From assembly GCA_000961595.1 (NCBI GenBank), contig LADO01000050.1, positions 1 to 64,000 on the forward strand: a DNA stretch of 64,000 nucleotides, written 5' to 3'. Origin of the DNA: Peptococcaceae bacterium BRH_c4b. GTDB lineage: Bacteria > Bacillota > Desulfotomaculia > Desulfotomaculales > Desulfocucumaceae. The notes beneath the pieces are model-generated. The model was not told where the DNA came from. It searched no databases and was given only the letters and a program-made list of their open reading frames with translations. Each line of letters begins with the position of its first letter. Positions within the stretch are counted from its first letter, which is position 1. Shown piece by piece: positions 12,201-20,437 of this stretch. Position numbers and translations under genes: made by a program.

Positions 12201-12467
12201 TAGCGAGATAAATGCTTTTATTTTTCCGGTAATCTTGGCTTAGGGTAAATATCGTCGATGTTGATGGTTTCTGTATAGGGTTAGCAGGTATATATATATA
12301 GTAAACCACTTGTAGGATTTTGTAAGTAAAAAATTTTAAAAAGAATAGATGAGTATTGGTGGGGGGGGGTAAAAATATAAGGGGCTTTGGAGAGGCTTAA
12401 ATGAGAATAAATTATGCTTCCTGGGTTTCGGAGATTTATTCTATAGCCGACCGGCCGGGTTGCTCAG

Positions 12468-12734
12468 TTAAACCTCCTTTTCGTTGAAAGCGACTTTAAT
12501 CCAACCCTGAGTTAATTTCATCTGGGCGGTGCTTCCAGTAACTATAATATCCCCTGTTCTTATTCTTCTGCTGATTTGCATAATAGCATGGTCTGGGCTG
12601 AAGGCTGTAATTGTACCGATATATTTGTAATAAATGGGGTCTGGTTTCCTGGATAAAGAAAATTTCATACCATCTATTCTACTATTAACGCCATAAAGCT
12701 TATATCTCTCCAATAATCGGTCACCCCTGTTCAA
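12468..12734 (-). CDS. Small hypothetical protein downstream of the pseudo-receiver gene (88 aa)
   Basis: The frame begins at TTG 12734, overlapping the upstream stop (TTGA), which suggests translational coupling in the riboswitch-controlled transcript. The product is basic at the N-terminus. Its C-terminal half reads as beta strands: KYIGTITAFSPDHAIMQISR, then GDIIVTGSTAQMKL. A PilZ-like or small beta-barrel fold is conceivable, which would suit c-di-GMP signalling, but no RxxxR...DxSxxG motif is present, so I do not assign it. A later start at TTG within RLLERYK is possible. Confidence 0.55.
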   Translation of the reverse strand: MNRGDRLLERYKLYGVNSRIDGMKFSLSRKPDPIYYKYIGTITAFSPDHAIMQISRRIRTGDIIVTGSTAQMKLTQGWIKVAFNEKEV

Positions 12735-13234
12735 TTAGCCGCTTTCAAATGCCACCTGATTATGCCACCTTCAATATAGCCAGGATCGGCGGCCGGTTGT
12801 TCCGGAGCACCCGGTTTTGCGGAGGCGGGCGGTGCAAATTTGCCTTGCTGGTAGAGTAGGCCCTGTCTTATTTCCACTGGGCTGAGGATAAAATATTTAA
12901 ACAGTCTTTCCTGCTGCTGCCACGGCTTTAATAATATGTCGTCAATGCTGGCAATGAAGCCCGCCACCACGTCTGATTTGGAAATAGCATCGGAATAGGC
13001 AATTATTATACTGCGATTAATTTTTTTTAGTTTCTTTACCAGGTTGTATTTGTTATGACGGTCAAAAGAAAGGGCCATAAGTATGAGCTGGGGTTTTTGG
13101 TTGGCCGTTACAGCCACAGCTTTTAATTCATCGTCCGCTTCAAATACAGTATAGGTGTTTTTGCTGAACAGTAACTTAAGTATTTCCCTCATATATTTTG
13201 ATTTGTCTATGATCAAGGCGCTCTTGGTGGACAT
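12731..13234 (-). CDS. Pseudo-receiver (CheY-like) protein lacking the phospho-acceptor Asp
   Basis: From ATG 13234 (GGGGGG 6 nt upstream) the protein has 167 residues. Residues 5-115 follow the receiver fold: SALIIDKSKYMREILKLLF, an EADDEL helix region, KPQLILMALSF, a strand IIIAYSD and a DDILLKPW end. The position of the phosphorylated aspartate (after LILM) is Ala54, and the paired acidic residues of the first loop are reduced to ID10. The terminal lysine (K103-P) is kept. It therefore cannot be phosphorylated in the usual way and probably works through protein contacts. The tail (residues 116-167) is Pro/Ala-rich and likely unstructured. A longer frame to 13294 runs into the riboswitch and is rejected. 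Expression is under a c-di-GMP-I riboswitch. Confidence 0.8.
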   Translation of the reverse strand: MSTKSALIIDKSKYMREILKLLFSKNTYTVFEADDELKAVAVTANQKPQLILMALSFDRHNKYNLVKKLKKINRSIIIAYSDAISKSDVVAGFIASIDDILLKPWQQQERLFKYFILSPVEIRQGLLYQQGKFAPPASAKPGAPEQPAADPGYIEGGIIRWHLKAAN

Positions 13235-13240
13235 AAATAA

Positions 13241-13366
13241 CCCCCCTATTAAAAGCATAGAGGGCCGGTTGCGGGAACCCGTGATACGGGGCAACTGGCT
13301 GTCATAGGCGGTTTGCCGCCCTTAGACCCTCTAGCTTTGCGTCGCTTCCTTTCGGAAGTTTTGCTG
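13241..13366 (-). promoter_or_regulatory. c-di-GMP-I (GEMM) riboswitch
   Basis: On the minus strand, from about 13366 downward, the leader shows a hairpin ACTTCC-GAAA-GGAAG with the GNRA loop. Next come the invariant GCGACGCAAAGC and GGTCTAA, then a second hairpin GGCGG-CAAA-CCGCC and TATGACAGCCAGTTGCC. This is the layout of the GEMM aptamer that binds cyclic di-GMP between its two stems. Toward the gene, CCCTCTAT pairs with ATAGGGGG (13241-13264), which buries the Shine-Dalgarno. The likely mechanism is therefore control of translation by SD sequestration rather than termination. It governs the pseudo-receiver gene and the small gene coupled to it. Confidence 0.9.
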
Positions 13367-13460
13367 AAATATACTTTTCTATTATAATATTGGTAATTTA
13401 GTATCTATGTAAATAAGATAGCATTCTCTTATTAGTAGGACTACAGACTTATATTATAGA

Positions 13461-13489
13461 AATAAGCCCGGAAAAACCGGGCTTATTTC
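13461..13489. terminator. Terminator of sdhCAB
   Basis: AATAAGCCCGG and CCGGGCTTATT form an 11-bp stem around five A, directly after sdhB on the minus strand. Confidence 0.85.
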
Positions 13490-13497
13490 TATTTTCA

Positions 13498-14247
13498 TTA
13501 AAGAGTCACAACTTTTGTCTTCGCTTTGAGTCCAGCCTGGGCAATCTTCCGCCGCACAAAGGCCAGTTGCATCTGTAGAGGCAATTGCATGGGGCAGTTA
13601 TCGTCGCAGGCCATCAGGGCCATGCAGCCGAAGGTGCCCTCGTCGCTACCGATTACTTCAAAATAATCATCACCGGTGCGCTCGTCCCTGGGATCCACCA
13701 TGAACCTGCCCACCCTGTTGATGCCTGCCGCACCCAGGAAGTCCTCCCTAATATTGGCGGTGGCGCATCCCGCGATGCAGCAGCCGCACTCTACGCACCT
13801 TTCAGCCTCATATATCTCCAACGCAGTTTCATTGTCCATCTTTTCTTCAATGGCTTTGGGATCAAATTTTTTGCTGGTATGGACCCATGATTCTGTTTTC
13901 AGGGACATGTGTCTAAACCATGTTCCCGTGTCTACTGAAAGGTCTCCGATTAGCTTGAAGACCGGCAGGGGCATCAGGGTTATGGTGGACGGCAGGTCCC
14001 TGGTCAGTGTTTTACAGGCCAGTTTCGGCTTACCGTTAATGATCATGGCGCATGAACCGCAGATAGCTGCCCGGCAGACAAAGTCAAACATCAGGGAAGG
14101 GTCCTGATCTTCGCGTATTCTGCCCAGTGCCACAAAAATGGTCATACCCATTTCTTCCTCAAGCTGGTATGTCTGCATGTGTGGTTTGGCATCAGGTTCC
14201 TGCGGTTTGTACCGGAATATGCTAAAGGTTAACTTGCGTTTACTCAT
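13498..14247 (-). CDS. sdhB: Succinate dehydrogenase / fumarate reductase iron-sulfur subunit
   Basis: 249 residues. The N-terminal ferredoxin domain binds the [2Fe-2S] cluster with CRAAICGSC and a later LACKT. The C-terminal domain carries CVECGCCIAGC and CMALMACDDNCP for the [4Fe-4S] and [3Fe-4S] clusters. It passes electrons between the SdhA flavin and the hemes/quinone of SdhC on the cytoplasmic face of the membrane. GGAGGAGGG stands 4 nt before ATG. It is last in the sdhC-sdhA-sdhB operon, with a terminator right after. Length is normal. The reaction direction cannot be decided from the sequence. Confidence 0.95.
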   Translation of the reverse strand: MSKRKLTFSIFRYKPQEPDAKPHMQTYQLEEEMGMTIFVALGRIREDQDPSLMFDFVCRAAICGSCAMIINGKPKLACKTLTRDLPSTITLMPLPVFKLIGDLSVDTGTWFRHMSLKTESWVHTSKKFDPKAIEEKMDNETALEIYEAERCVECGCCIAGCATANIREDFLGAAGINRVGRFMVDPRDERTGDDYFEVIGSDEGTFGCMALMACDDNCPMQLPLQMQLAFVRRKIAQAGLKAKTKVVTL

Positions 14248-14265
14248 TTTGCCCTCCTCCTGGTT

Positions 14266-16092
14266 TTATTTTTTGTCGCCGGCGGATGAAGCGGAGGATT
14301 CTCCATACCCGCGGTCGCCGGGCGGTGATTCCGTGATAGTGACTGGCTCGTACTTAAGTGTGGGCAAATCGCTGCCTTCATTCCAGTAGGCCAGTGTTCT
14401 CTTCAGCCAGTTCGCATCATCCCGCTTGGGATAATCTTCACGGGCATGGCTGCCTCTGCTTTCAGTACGGTTTAGTGCCCCATAGGAAATGCAAAGAGCC
14501 AGCTTCAGCATGCCGGGTAAACGCAGGGCTGTGGCAAGTTCCGGGTTAGCCCATTTGCCATCCGAGTGTAGGCCTATTTTCAGCGAACGCCTGTAAAGTT
14601 CCTGTAGCTTATCTACAGCCTTTTGCAGGTCGGGCCCATTGCGGAAGATGCCTACATAATCCATCAGAGTTTGTTCCATTTCCCTCCTGATGGTGTATAT
14701 GTTTTCTTTGCCTTGCTTGCCGGCAATAAGGTTTTTAATCCGTTCTTCCTGCTGTTTAACAAATCCCATTACCTGGGAGTAATTATAGTCGAGGCTGGCT
14801 CCCAGCGTATATTCGGCAATCTTTTTACCTACCACCATGCCGCTGACAATTGTTTCCGCCAGAGAGTTGCCGCCCAGGCGGTTAAAACCGTGCAGGTCCC
14901 AGCAGGCTGCTTCACCTAAGGCAAAAAGTCCTTTCAGCCCATATACATAGCCGTCCTTATTGGTTCTAACGCCGCCCATGCTGTAGTGCTGGGTGGGTCG
15001 AACGGGGATTAGAGCATTGACAGGGTCAATACCGTTGAAGTTCTTACATATATTGGCGATTTCTCTCAGGTTCGTATTGATGTGCTTGGCGCCCAGATGG
15101 CGTATATCCAGCCATAGGTGCGGGCCATAGGGACTGTCAACTCCAAAGCCCTTCCGGATATGCTGAATCATCCGGCGTGACACCACATCCCTTGAGGCCA
15201 GTTCTTTCTTTTTGGGTTCGTAGTCCGGCATAAAACGATAGTTGTTCTTGTCCAGCAGATAGCCGCCGTCACCCCTGGCGCCTTCAGTGATTAATATCCA
15301 TACCGGAACCATACCGGTGGGGTGGAACTGCACTGCTTCCATATTACCCAGGGGGACAATACCCGTGTTCATAGCGACTGACATGCCGCTGCCTTCATTT
15401 ATGACGGCGTTGGTGGAGGCGCCGTATAGCCTGCCGTAGCCCCCGGTGGCAATTACCGTGGATTTGGCCAGGTATATTCTGAGCTCGCCTGTGCGCAGGC
15501 ATCTGGCCACCACGCCCTTACAGGTTTCTCCGTCATGAATAAGGGCAATGGCTTCGGTGCGGTCATGTACCGTAATGCCCAGCTTGATTACCACGCTGTC
15601 CATAGCGTATTGCAGGGTATGACCGGCGCCGTCCGAGGTGTAGCAGGTCCGCCATTTGGCTGTGCCGCCGAAATCCCTGGCGGTAATCAGTCCTTCTTTA
15701 TCTTTGGTGTCTTCAATGTCCCTGCCGTCTGGCAGTGTTTTCTTGCCTGCTACTATGCGGTTCCAGGGTACACCCCACATGGACATTTGTCTTACTGCCA
15801 GGGGGGCGGTTTCTACAAAAATTCGGGCAACGTCCTGTTCGCAGCCCCAGTCGGAGCCCTTTACCGTATCCGCGAAATGGACATCGGTGTTGTCGCCTTT
15901 ACCCATGGCGCTGTTACCCAGTGAAGCCTGCATGCCGCCCTGGGCGGCAGTACTGTGGGAACGCCGCGGGGGAACTAGGCTGAGAATGATTACGTCCAGG
16001 CCCTGAGATGCCGATTCAATGGCGGCCCTTTCGCCTGCCAGGCCGGCGCCTACCACCAGCACGTCAGTTATATGAGTAGTGTATGCGCTCAT
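14266..16092 (-). CDS. sdhA: Succinate dehydrogenase / fumarate reductase flavoprotein subunit
   Basis: 608 residues. The N-terminal dinucleotide-binding motif is VLVVGAGLAGERAAIES. The FAD-linking histidine lies in SHSTAAQGGMQASLG, the covalent flavin site of the family. QFHPTGMVP and the capping-domain arginine segment RMIQHIRKGFGV fit, and the C-terminus has HGFNRLGGNSLAET and RTESRGSHAREDYP. It interconverts succinate and fumarate in the cytoplasm. Its start overlaps the sdhC stop (ATGA), so the two are translationally coupled. In syntrophic propionate oxidisers this complex works in the energetically uphill succinate-oxidising direction; that is an inference here. Confidence 0.97.
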   Translation of the reverse strand: MSAYTTHITDVLVVGAGLAGERAAIESASQGLDVIILSLVPPRRSHSTAAQGGMQASLGNSAMGKGDNTDVHFADTVKGSDWGCEQDVARIFVETAPLAVRQMSMWGVPWNRIVAGKKTLPDGRDIEDTKDKEGLITARDFGGTAKWRTCYTSDGAGHTLQYAMDSVVIKLGITVHDRTEAIALIHDGETCKGVVARCLRTGELRIYLAKSTVIATGGYGRLYGASTNAVINEGSGMSVAMNTGIVPLGNMEAVQFHPTGMVPVWILITEGARGDGGYLLDKNNYRFMPDYEPKKKELASRDVVSRRMIQHIRKGFGVDSPYGPHLWLDIRHLGAKHINTNLREIANICKNFNGIDPVNALIPVRPTQHYSMGGVRTNKDGYVYGLKGLFALGEAACWDLHGFNRLGGNSLAETIVSGMVVGKKIAEYTLGASLDYNYSQVMGFVKQQEERIKNLIAGKQGKENIYTIRREMEQTLMDYVGIFRNGPDLQKAVDKLQELYRRSLKIGLHSDGKWANPELATALRLPGMLKLALCISYGALNRTESRGSHAREDYPKRDDANWLKRTLAYWNEGSDLPTLKYEPVTITESPPGDRGYGESSASSAGDKK

Positions 16093-16733
16093 ACGATACC
16101 GCCTCCTTTGGCCATGGTATAGAAGACAAAGAGGGCGGCAATGCCCAGGCTGAGTATTATAACGGTGATTAATTTACTGATATAACCGATTGGCTTGCGG
16201 GGGAACCAGCCCCATTTGACAAACTGGCGGTAAATGCCGAATCCTGCATGGTATTCACCCAGAATAAGCAGGATGATGTAAAACCACCAGAAGGCGTGCA
16301 TACGCTCTGCGCTGGTCATGGCCTGAATGGGCCAGCCGCTTACTACTACCCATACGTGAATGGCCCCCAGCATAAATATGGAGACACCGGTGATTACCTG
16401 GAAAACCCATACCCAGGTGTCGGTTCCTTTAAGCATTTTGGCATGCCGCCAGATGATTTTCTGTTCCTGATAACGGGTGGGAACCCTCCTGCCGGCGGTA
16501 AAAATATGCATGAATGCTACAAGAATAATAAATGGTATACCTACATAAGACAGGTAATACTTGTCCAGCCCTGCGGACAGGTTGTTGAACAGTTCAGATC
16601 CCAGCAGGATGGTGGCCACGAAAAGCATGTGTGTCCACAGAAAGCCCACCAGCAAAAATCCGCTGAAAAGCTCAACCAGGTCATAGTACAATTCAGCTTT
16701 GGGGTTCCGGGTAAGTGTTTTTTGTACGAACAT
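16089..16733 (-). CDS. sdhC: Succinate dehydrogenase / fumarate reductase diheme cytochrome b subunit
   Basis: 214 residues with five predicted membrane helices, as in the Wolinella FrdC and Bacillus SdhC single-anchor type. Four histidines fall within helices (H35, H76, H126, H162) and fit ligands for two b hemes. E160-Y-H162 reproduces the Glu-x-His spacing of the E-pathway glutamate and heme ligand in Wolinella fumarate reductase. The protein anchors SdhAB and exchanges electrons with menaquinone. It is first in the operon; GGAAAGGAG precedes the ATG. Gene order C-A-B equals frdCAB. Confidence 0.92.
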   Translation of the reverse strand: MFVQKTLTRNPKAELYYDLVELFSGFLLVGFLWTHMLFVATILLGSELFNNLSAGLDKYYLSYVGIPFIILVAFMHIFTAGRRVPTRYQEQKIIWRHAKMLKGTDTWVWVFQVITGVSIFMLGAIHVWVVVSGWPIQAMTSAERMHAFWWFYIILLILGEYHAGFGIYRQFVKWGWFPRKPIGYISKLITVIILSLGIAALFVFYTMAKGGGIV

Positions 16734-17178
16734 CTTTTTCTCCTTTCCACGTTTGTTCCTTGTAAATACGTCTAAGCGAACCTGCTCTCGGGCAGGAAAA
16801 AATAGAATAATAAAACCTTTTACTAGTATAAGAGATACTAGAATAACAAACGCAAATATTATGCCAACGTAAAAATAGCTGTCTTTGGAGATTCTACTAT
16901 TTAAAAAGACTGAATTTATTGAGAAGAATAGGAGACAGGCAGGCTATCTTACCAATGCGCTTGCAATTTTTGCAAATGTGAGCAAGGGCTATTATGTCTA
17001 ATAATTAGAAAACAATTTTAGTCAATTAGAAACGCGCTTGTCAGAATATAGCCTCCAGTGGGATTAAATCTTGATGTAACCGGGGAATATAATGATTCTA
17101 AATATTATAAATATTTTTATAAAAAGTTTATAACCTCACCGTACAATTATAACATTTATCAATTTTGTTAACAGTACG
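16734..17178. other. AT-rich gap upstream of sdhCAB
   Basis: About 445 bases without a gene. It should contain the promoter of the minus-strand sdh operon. Two short inverted repeats are visible on the sdh side: CCTGC/GCAGG at about 16782-16797 and CTAGTAT/ATACTAG at about 16823-16841, possible leader structure or operator. I could not fix promoter boxes. Confidence 0.4.
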
Positions 17179-17940
17179 TTATGGCTGCCTGTTTTGGTTT
17201 GATCTGCCTCGGAATAGTTTCAAAAGAGATTCTATGGCTTTTATTTTGGACCTGCTTAAAAGGGGCTCCTCCCCGGTATTTTTCATCCTGATTCTATAAG
17301 CCCTGTCGGCCCATCTCTCAGTTCGGGAAATCATATCCATATTAATAATATAGCTGCGGTGAGATTTGAAAAATAAAATGTTGTCCAGGCTTTTTTCCAT
17401 ACTTTCCAGTGTGCACGGCATGCGAACCTTTTCCGCCACGGTATGAATAACGCAGTTCTTGCCTTGTTTTTCTATAAATATAATATCTTTTTGCGGTATA
17501 ATCTTTATACGTCCGTTCTTTCGGAACATCAGTTTTTTGTTTTCCCTGACGGTCTGTTGTAGGGAATTAATGCCAGGCAAATTATTTTTTTGGATATTAT
17601 ACAGGGTGTTTAGAATATTTTCTTCGCTTACCGGTTTTAATAAATAACCGCAAACATTTAATAACATGGCCTCAGCCGCAAATTCCGGGTGAGCCGTTAT
17701 AAATACGGTCTGTATATCGTACGGCAGTTTGTTAACGGTTTTAACCAATTCAATACCGCTTCTCTTAGGCAGTCCTATGTCAACGAACAGGAGATTATAT
17801 TGGTCTTGCCAGGAGCATAAAAAATCTTCGGCTGAATTGAAAACGCTAATCTTAGCCACCAGGGTCGATTTTTTCAGTACGGATAGCAGAAAATCCGCAA
17901 AAACAATGTTGTCATCTATGATTGCGGCATTATAAAGCAA
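17179..17940 (-). CDS. LytTR-family response regulator
   Basis: 253 residues. Receiver domain at 1-120 with AAIIDDN, the phospho-acceptor in LLFVDIGLP, and GYLLKPVSEE. LytTR DNA-binding domain at about 145-245 with KDIIFIEKQGKNCVIHT and FFKSHRSYIINM. Family members (AgrA, LytR, VirR) bind paired direct repeats and control cell-envelope, peptide-signalling or metabolite-uptake genes. The start is TTG at 17940 with AAGGAGG 8 nt upstream. No histidine kinase gene is adjacent, so the partner is unknown. Its divergence from the neighbouring genes gives no target. Confidence 0.93.
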   Translation of the reverse strand: MLYNAAIIDDNIVFADFLLSVLKKSTLVAKISVFNSAEDFLCSWQDQYNLLFVDIGLPKRSGIELVKTVNKLPYDIQTVFITAHPEFAAEAMLLNVCGYLLKPVSEENILNTLYNIQKNNLPGINSLQQTVRENKKLMFRKNGRIKIIPQKDIIFIEKQGKNCVIHTVAEKVRMPCTLESMEKSLDNILFFKSHRSYIINMDMISRTERWADRAYRIRMKNTGEEPLLSRSKIKAIESLLKLFRGRSNQNRQP

Positions 17941-18048
17941 ATTTTATACCTCCTTGTAGATATCTTGGGGGTATCCTACTACATAGGTTAAATTTACCAT
18001 TTGGGTAACTTTTCGACAGTAAAATTGTAAATCCTTTATTTAAAGAAA

Positions 18049-18173
18049 GGGGACACACCTCTCTATAGAGCTTGGCTCTGGGGTCAGAGGAATGTCCCCG
18101 ATTGGATTGGCTCTGGGGGTCAGAGGAATGTCCCCGATTGGATTGGCCATAGGGTCGGAGGAATGTCCCCAAC
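18049..18173. repeat. GGGGACA-type dispersed repeat cluster (copy 1)
   Basis: One GGGGACACACCTCTCTATAG unit with GAGCTTGGCTCT is followed by three units of the form GGTCAGAGGAATGTCCCC spaced by GATTGGATTGGC. The same modules occur at 40016, 43578, 47870, 50619, 53227 and 63886. The ends GGGGACA and TGTCCCC are mutual inverted repeats. Function unknown; repetitive extragenic palindrome-like. Confidence 0.85.
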
Positions 18174-18203
18174 TAATGTAAAATACTATCAGGGCATAAA
18201 AAA

Positions 18204-18235
18204 GGCCGGGAAAGTTTTTTTCCCGGCCCGGAAAA
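18204..18235 (-). terminator. Terminator of the zinc-ribbon/winged-helix gene
   Basis: GGCCGGGAAA and TTTCCCGGCC form a 10-bp stem. Read on the minus strand it is followed by a run of seven T. Confidence 0.85.
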
Positions 18236-18240
18236 GTGCC

Positions 18241-18609
18241 TTACATCAGGGTTATGAATATGTTGTTTTCTTCTTTGAAGCCCCGGACTAATTCACAGTG
18301 TCGCAAAATGGCAAACTGTTTTTCCAGTTCCCATGGCGGCAGGTCAAAATTGCTTTGGATCTCTTCCCTGGTGACCTTTCCCTTCTCCTTGATAAATTCG
18401 TAAATCCTCTTCTGCAGCGGTGTTAGTCCCTGGGTACCTGAATGGCCCAGCATCGCTCTGGTGGACATGGCGCTGGAAACCGCGGTCGGATCGCAGGTTT
18501 TGGGGGGCTGGACGGCCCCTATGTAGCAGTCCTCGCACAATGTTTTGCCGTAGTAATCAAAGGTGTCGTCATCCGGGGCTATTTCTTCCTTGCAGCGGTG
18601 GCAGATCAT
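18241..18609 (-). CDS. Zinc-ribbon / winged-helix protein
   Basis: 122 residues. The N-terminus carries CHRCKEEI and a second pair LCEDCY, a LIM-like zinc finger of the CxxC-x(n)-CxxC form. The C-terminal half is a winged helix: LTPLQKRIYEFIKEKGKVT, a recognition helix region PWELEKQFAILRHCELV and a wing GFKEENNIFITLM. It is probably a small DNA-binding or protein-binding regulator; I cannot name targets. GGGAGGAATAAAAA precedes the ATG. Single-gene unit with its own terminator. Confidence 0.75.
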   Translation of the reverse strand: MICHRCKEEIAPDDDTFDYYGKTLCEDCYIGAVQPPKTCDPTAVSSAMSTRAMLGHSGTQGLTPLQKRIYEFIKEKGKVTREEIQSNFDLPPWELEKQFAILRHCELVRGFKEENNIFITLM

Positions 18610-18875
18610 TTTTTATTCCTCCCTGGCGTGTATTCGAAGTGTATGCTGAATAGCTCTGGTCCACGGCGTCATAGGTGAATGTCATTGCGATTGCGGTGCG
18701 AATGGATAAATATTTATATAAAAACCTTCCTGAGAATATTGTAAACATATTAACAAAAAAATTCAATATAATTTTTCCTGGACAAGTTACTGTATTGTAT
18801 TCCCGGGAGAAGCATTTGACATTATCAAAATGAAATTGTTCAGAGGCCTGAATTTAACAAGGGGAGGATAAAAAC

Positions 18876-19799
18876 TTGGCTGGCGTAATATCCAATATTC
18901 TTGAGGCAATTGGCAGCACTCCGATGGTAAGGTTAAACAGAGTTAAAGACGATTGCCCGGCGGAAATTCTGGCCAAGCTGGAAATGTTCAACCCCGGTGG
19001 CAGCGCCAAGGCCAGGGCGGCATACGGTATGTTGCTGGAGGCGGAAAGGGAAGGACGGATTAAAAAAGGCTCCGTTATCGTGGAACCCACCAGCGGCAAC
19101 CAGGGCATAGCACTGGCCATGGTGGGGGCGGTCAGGGGATACCGGGTAATAGTGGTGATGCCGGAGACCATGAGCAAGGAAAGAAGACAGTTGGTCCTGG
19201 CTTACGGAGCGGAAATGATCATTACGCCGGCTGCAGAGAATGTTGAGGGGGCGGTTAAAAAAGCCCGGGAAATAGTGTCCTCTCTTCCCGGGGCATGGAT
19301 GCCGGACCAGTTTGCCAATCCGGCAAATCCTGCATTTCATGAAAAAACCACGGCGGTTGAAATAGCGGAGCAGGTGGGAAGACCGGTGGATGCGCTGGTG
19401 GCGGGAGTCGGCACCGGAGGCACCCTTAGCGGGGTGGCCAGGATGTTGAAAAAACTATATCCGGATATGCAGGTATATGCCGTGGAACCAGCCAATTCAG
19501 CGGTTATTGCCGGGGGCAAGCCAGGCCAACACGGACTGCAGGGTATTGGAGACGGCTTTGTGCCGGACAACCTGGATATGTCTCTGGTAGACGCTCCAAT
19601 ATCCGTAACTGATGAAGATGCCTACTGGATGACCCGCCGCCTTGCCAGGGAAGAGGGTATACTGGCGGGCATTTCCAGCGGCGCGGCAGCCTTTGCCGCG
19701 GTACAGGTGGGCAGGAAACTGGGTCCTGGAAAAACAGTGGTAACAGTACTGGTGGATACCGGGGAGCGGTACCTGAGCACCCCGGTATTCAGTGAGTAA
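18876..19799 (+). CDS. cysK: Cysteine synthase family PLP enzyme with altered motifs
   Basis: 307 residues, fold type II PLP enzyme, normal CysK length. The PLP lysine stands in NPGGSAKARAA, where most family members have NPGGSVKDR. The substrate loop reads EPTSGNQGIALA instead of TSGNTGIGLA. The phosphate-binding glycine loop GVGTGGTLSGV and the C-terminal GISSGAA are normal. The expected reaction is O-acetylserine (or O-phosphoserine) plus sulfide to cysteine. The Asp-to-Ala and Thr-to-Gln changes could mean another acceptor substrate. The start is TTG at 18876 with GGGGAGGA upstream. Neighbouring genes do not help to specify it. Confidence 0.88.
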   Translation: MAGVISNILEAIGSTPMVRLNRVKDDCPAEILAKLEMFNPGGSAKARAAYGMLLEAEREGRIKKGSVIVEPTSGNQGIALAMVGAVRGYRVIVVMPETMSKERRQLVLAYGAEMIITPAAENVEGAVKKAREIVSSLPGAWMPDQFANPANPAFHEKTTAVEIAEQVGRPVDALVAGVGTGGTLSGVARMLKKLYPDMQVYAVEPANSAVIAGGKPGQHGLQGIGDGFVPDNLDMSLVDAPISVTDEDAYWMTRRLAREEGILAGISSGAAAFAAVQVGRKLGPGKTVVTVLVDTGERYLSTPVFSE

Positions 19800-19859
19800 T
19801 AAAATCTTGTAACTGAACTTTACCCCTGCCAATAACATGGGGTAAAGAGGTGTTTTACA

Positions 19860-20411
19860 ATGTTACCTTTTACTCCACCCTGCCCAATTCCTCCATTACG
19901 CAACAAATGCGGGGGGGAGGACCTGCAGGTAGACGAAGTGGTGATAGAGATTGAGGGCGTGGTCATGAAAATGGTCAGGCGCAGCACCTTAAAAGTGCCC
20001 GCCGAGGTCTCCGCTATTATACCCAGGGTGGAAATACGCCGTAGGACTTTTGAAAACGGGCAACTTAAAGCTGAGTGTGAAATGATTTTGAACAGCATAA
20101 CCATCGTTCATGCCCCACGTCATCCTCAGGCAGGAGAGAACCCGCCGGAGCAAGGAGAAGGACAGGGAGGTGGAGTGAAAGACAAAATAGAAAAACATAT
20201 TACCGGAAACGTTGGTGCTACGTCCGAAGCTGTCCCGGAGGTAAAGCCTGAAACGGCGGAAGAAGTAATCGATATGGAGAGCAAAAAAGCCCGGCAAGGA
20301 CCGTTTGCCGGCGCAAAGGCCGGGGCTTTTACGGAAAAACCGGTGAGCAGTCTTTCGTTGGACAAAGCTTTGCCGGAACCCGTAATTGTTATCAATGGCT
20401 GTGTGGTATAA
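19860..20411 (+). CDS. Hypothetical protein, possibly spore-related (183 aa)
   Basis: 183 residues. The first about 85 are proline-rich and then beta-like: DEVVIEIEGVVMKMVRRSTL and VPAEVSAIIPRVEIRRRTFE. The remainder is a low-complexity hydrophilic tail rich in P, E, G and K. AAAGAGGTGTTTTACA precedes the ATG. I do not recognise the family; the short beta domain with a disordered tail resembles morphogenetic or coat proteins, but this is only an impression. It ends 27 bases before the convergent epimerase gene. Confidence 0.6.
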   Translation: MLPFTPPCPIPPLRNKCGGEDLQVDEVVIEIEGVVMKMVRRSTLKVPAEVSAIIPRVEIRRRTFENGQLKAECEMILNSITIVHAPRHPQAGENPPEQGEGQGGGVKDKIEKHITGNVGATSEAVPEVKPETAEEVIDMESKKARQGPFAGAKAGAFTEKPVSSLSLDKALPEPVIVINGCVV

Positions 20412-20437
20412 GTTGGCGCAGGCAGGCGGTGATTATC

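Noticed and set aside
13232-13294. N-terminal extension of the pseudo-receiver protein
   Set aside because: The added codons lie in the c-di-GMP riboswitch, and the ATG at 13234 has its own ribosome site.
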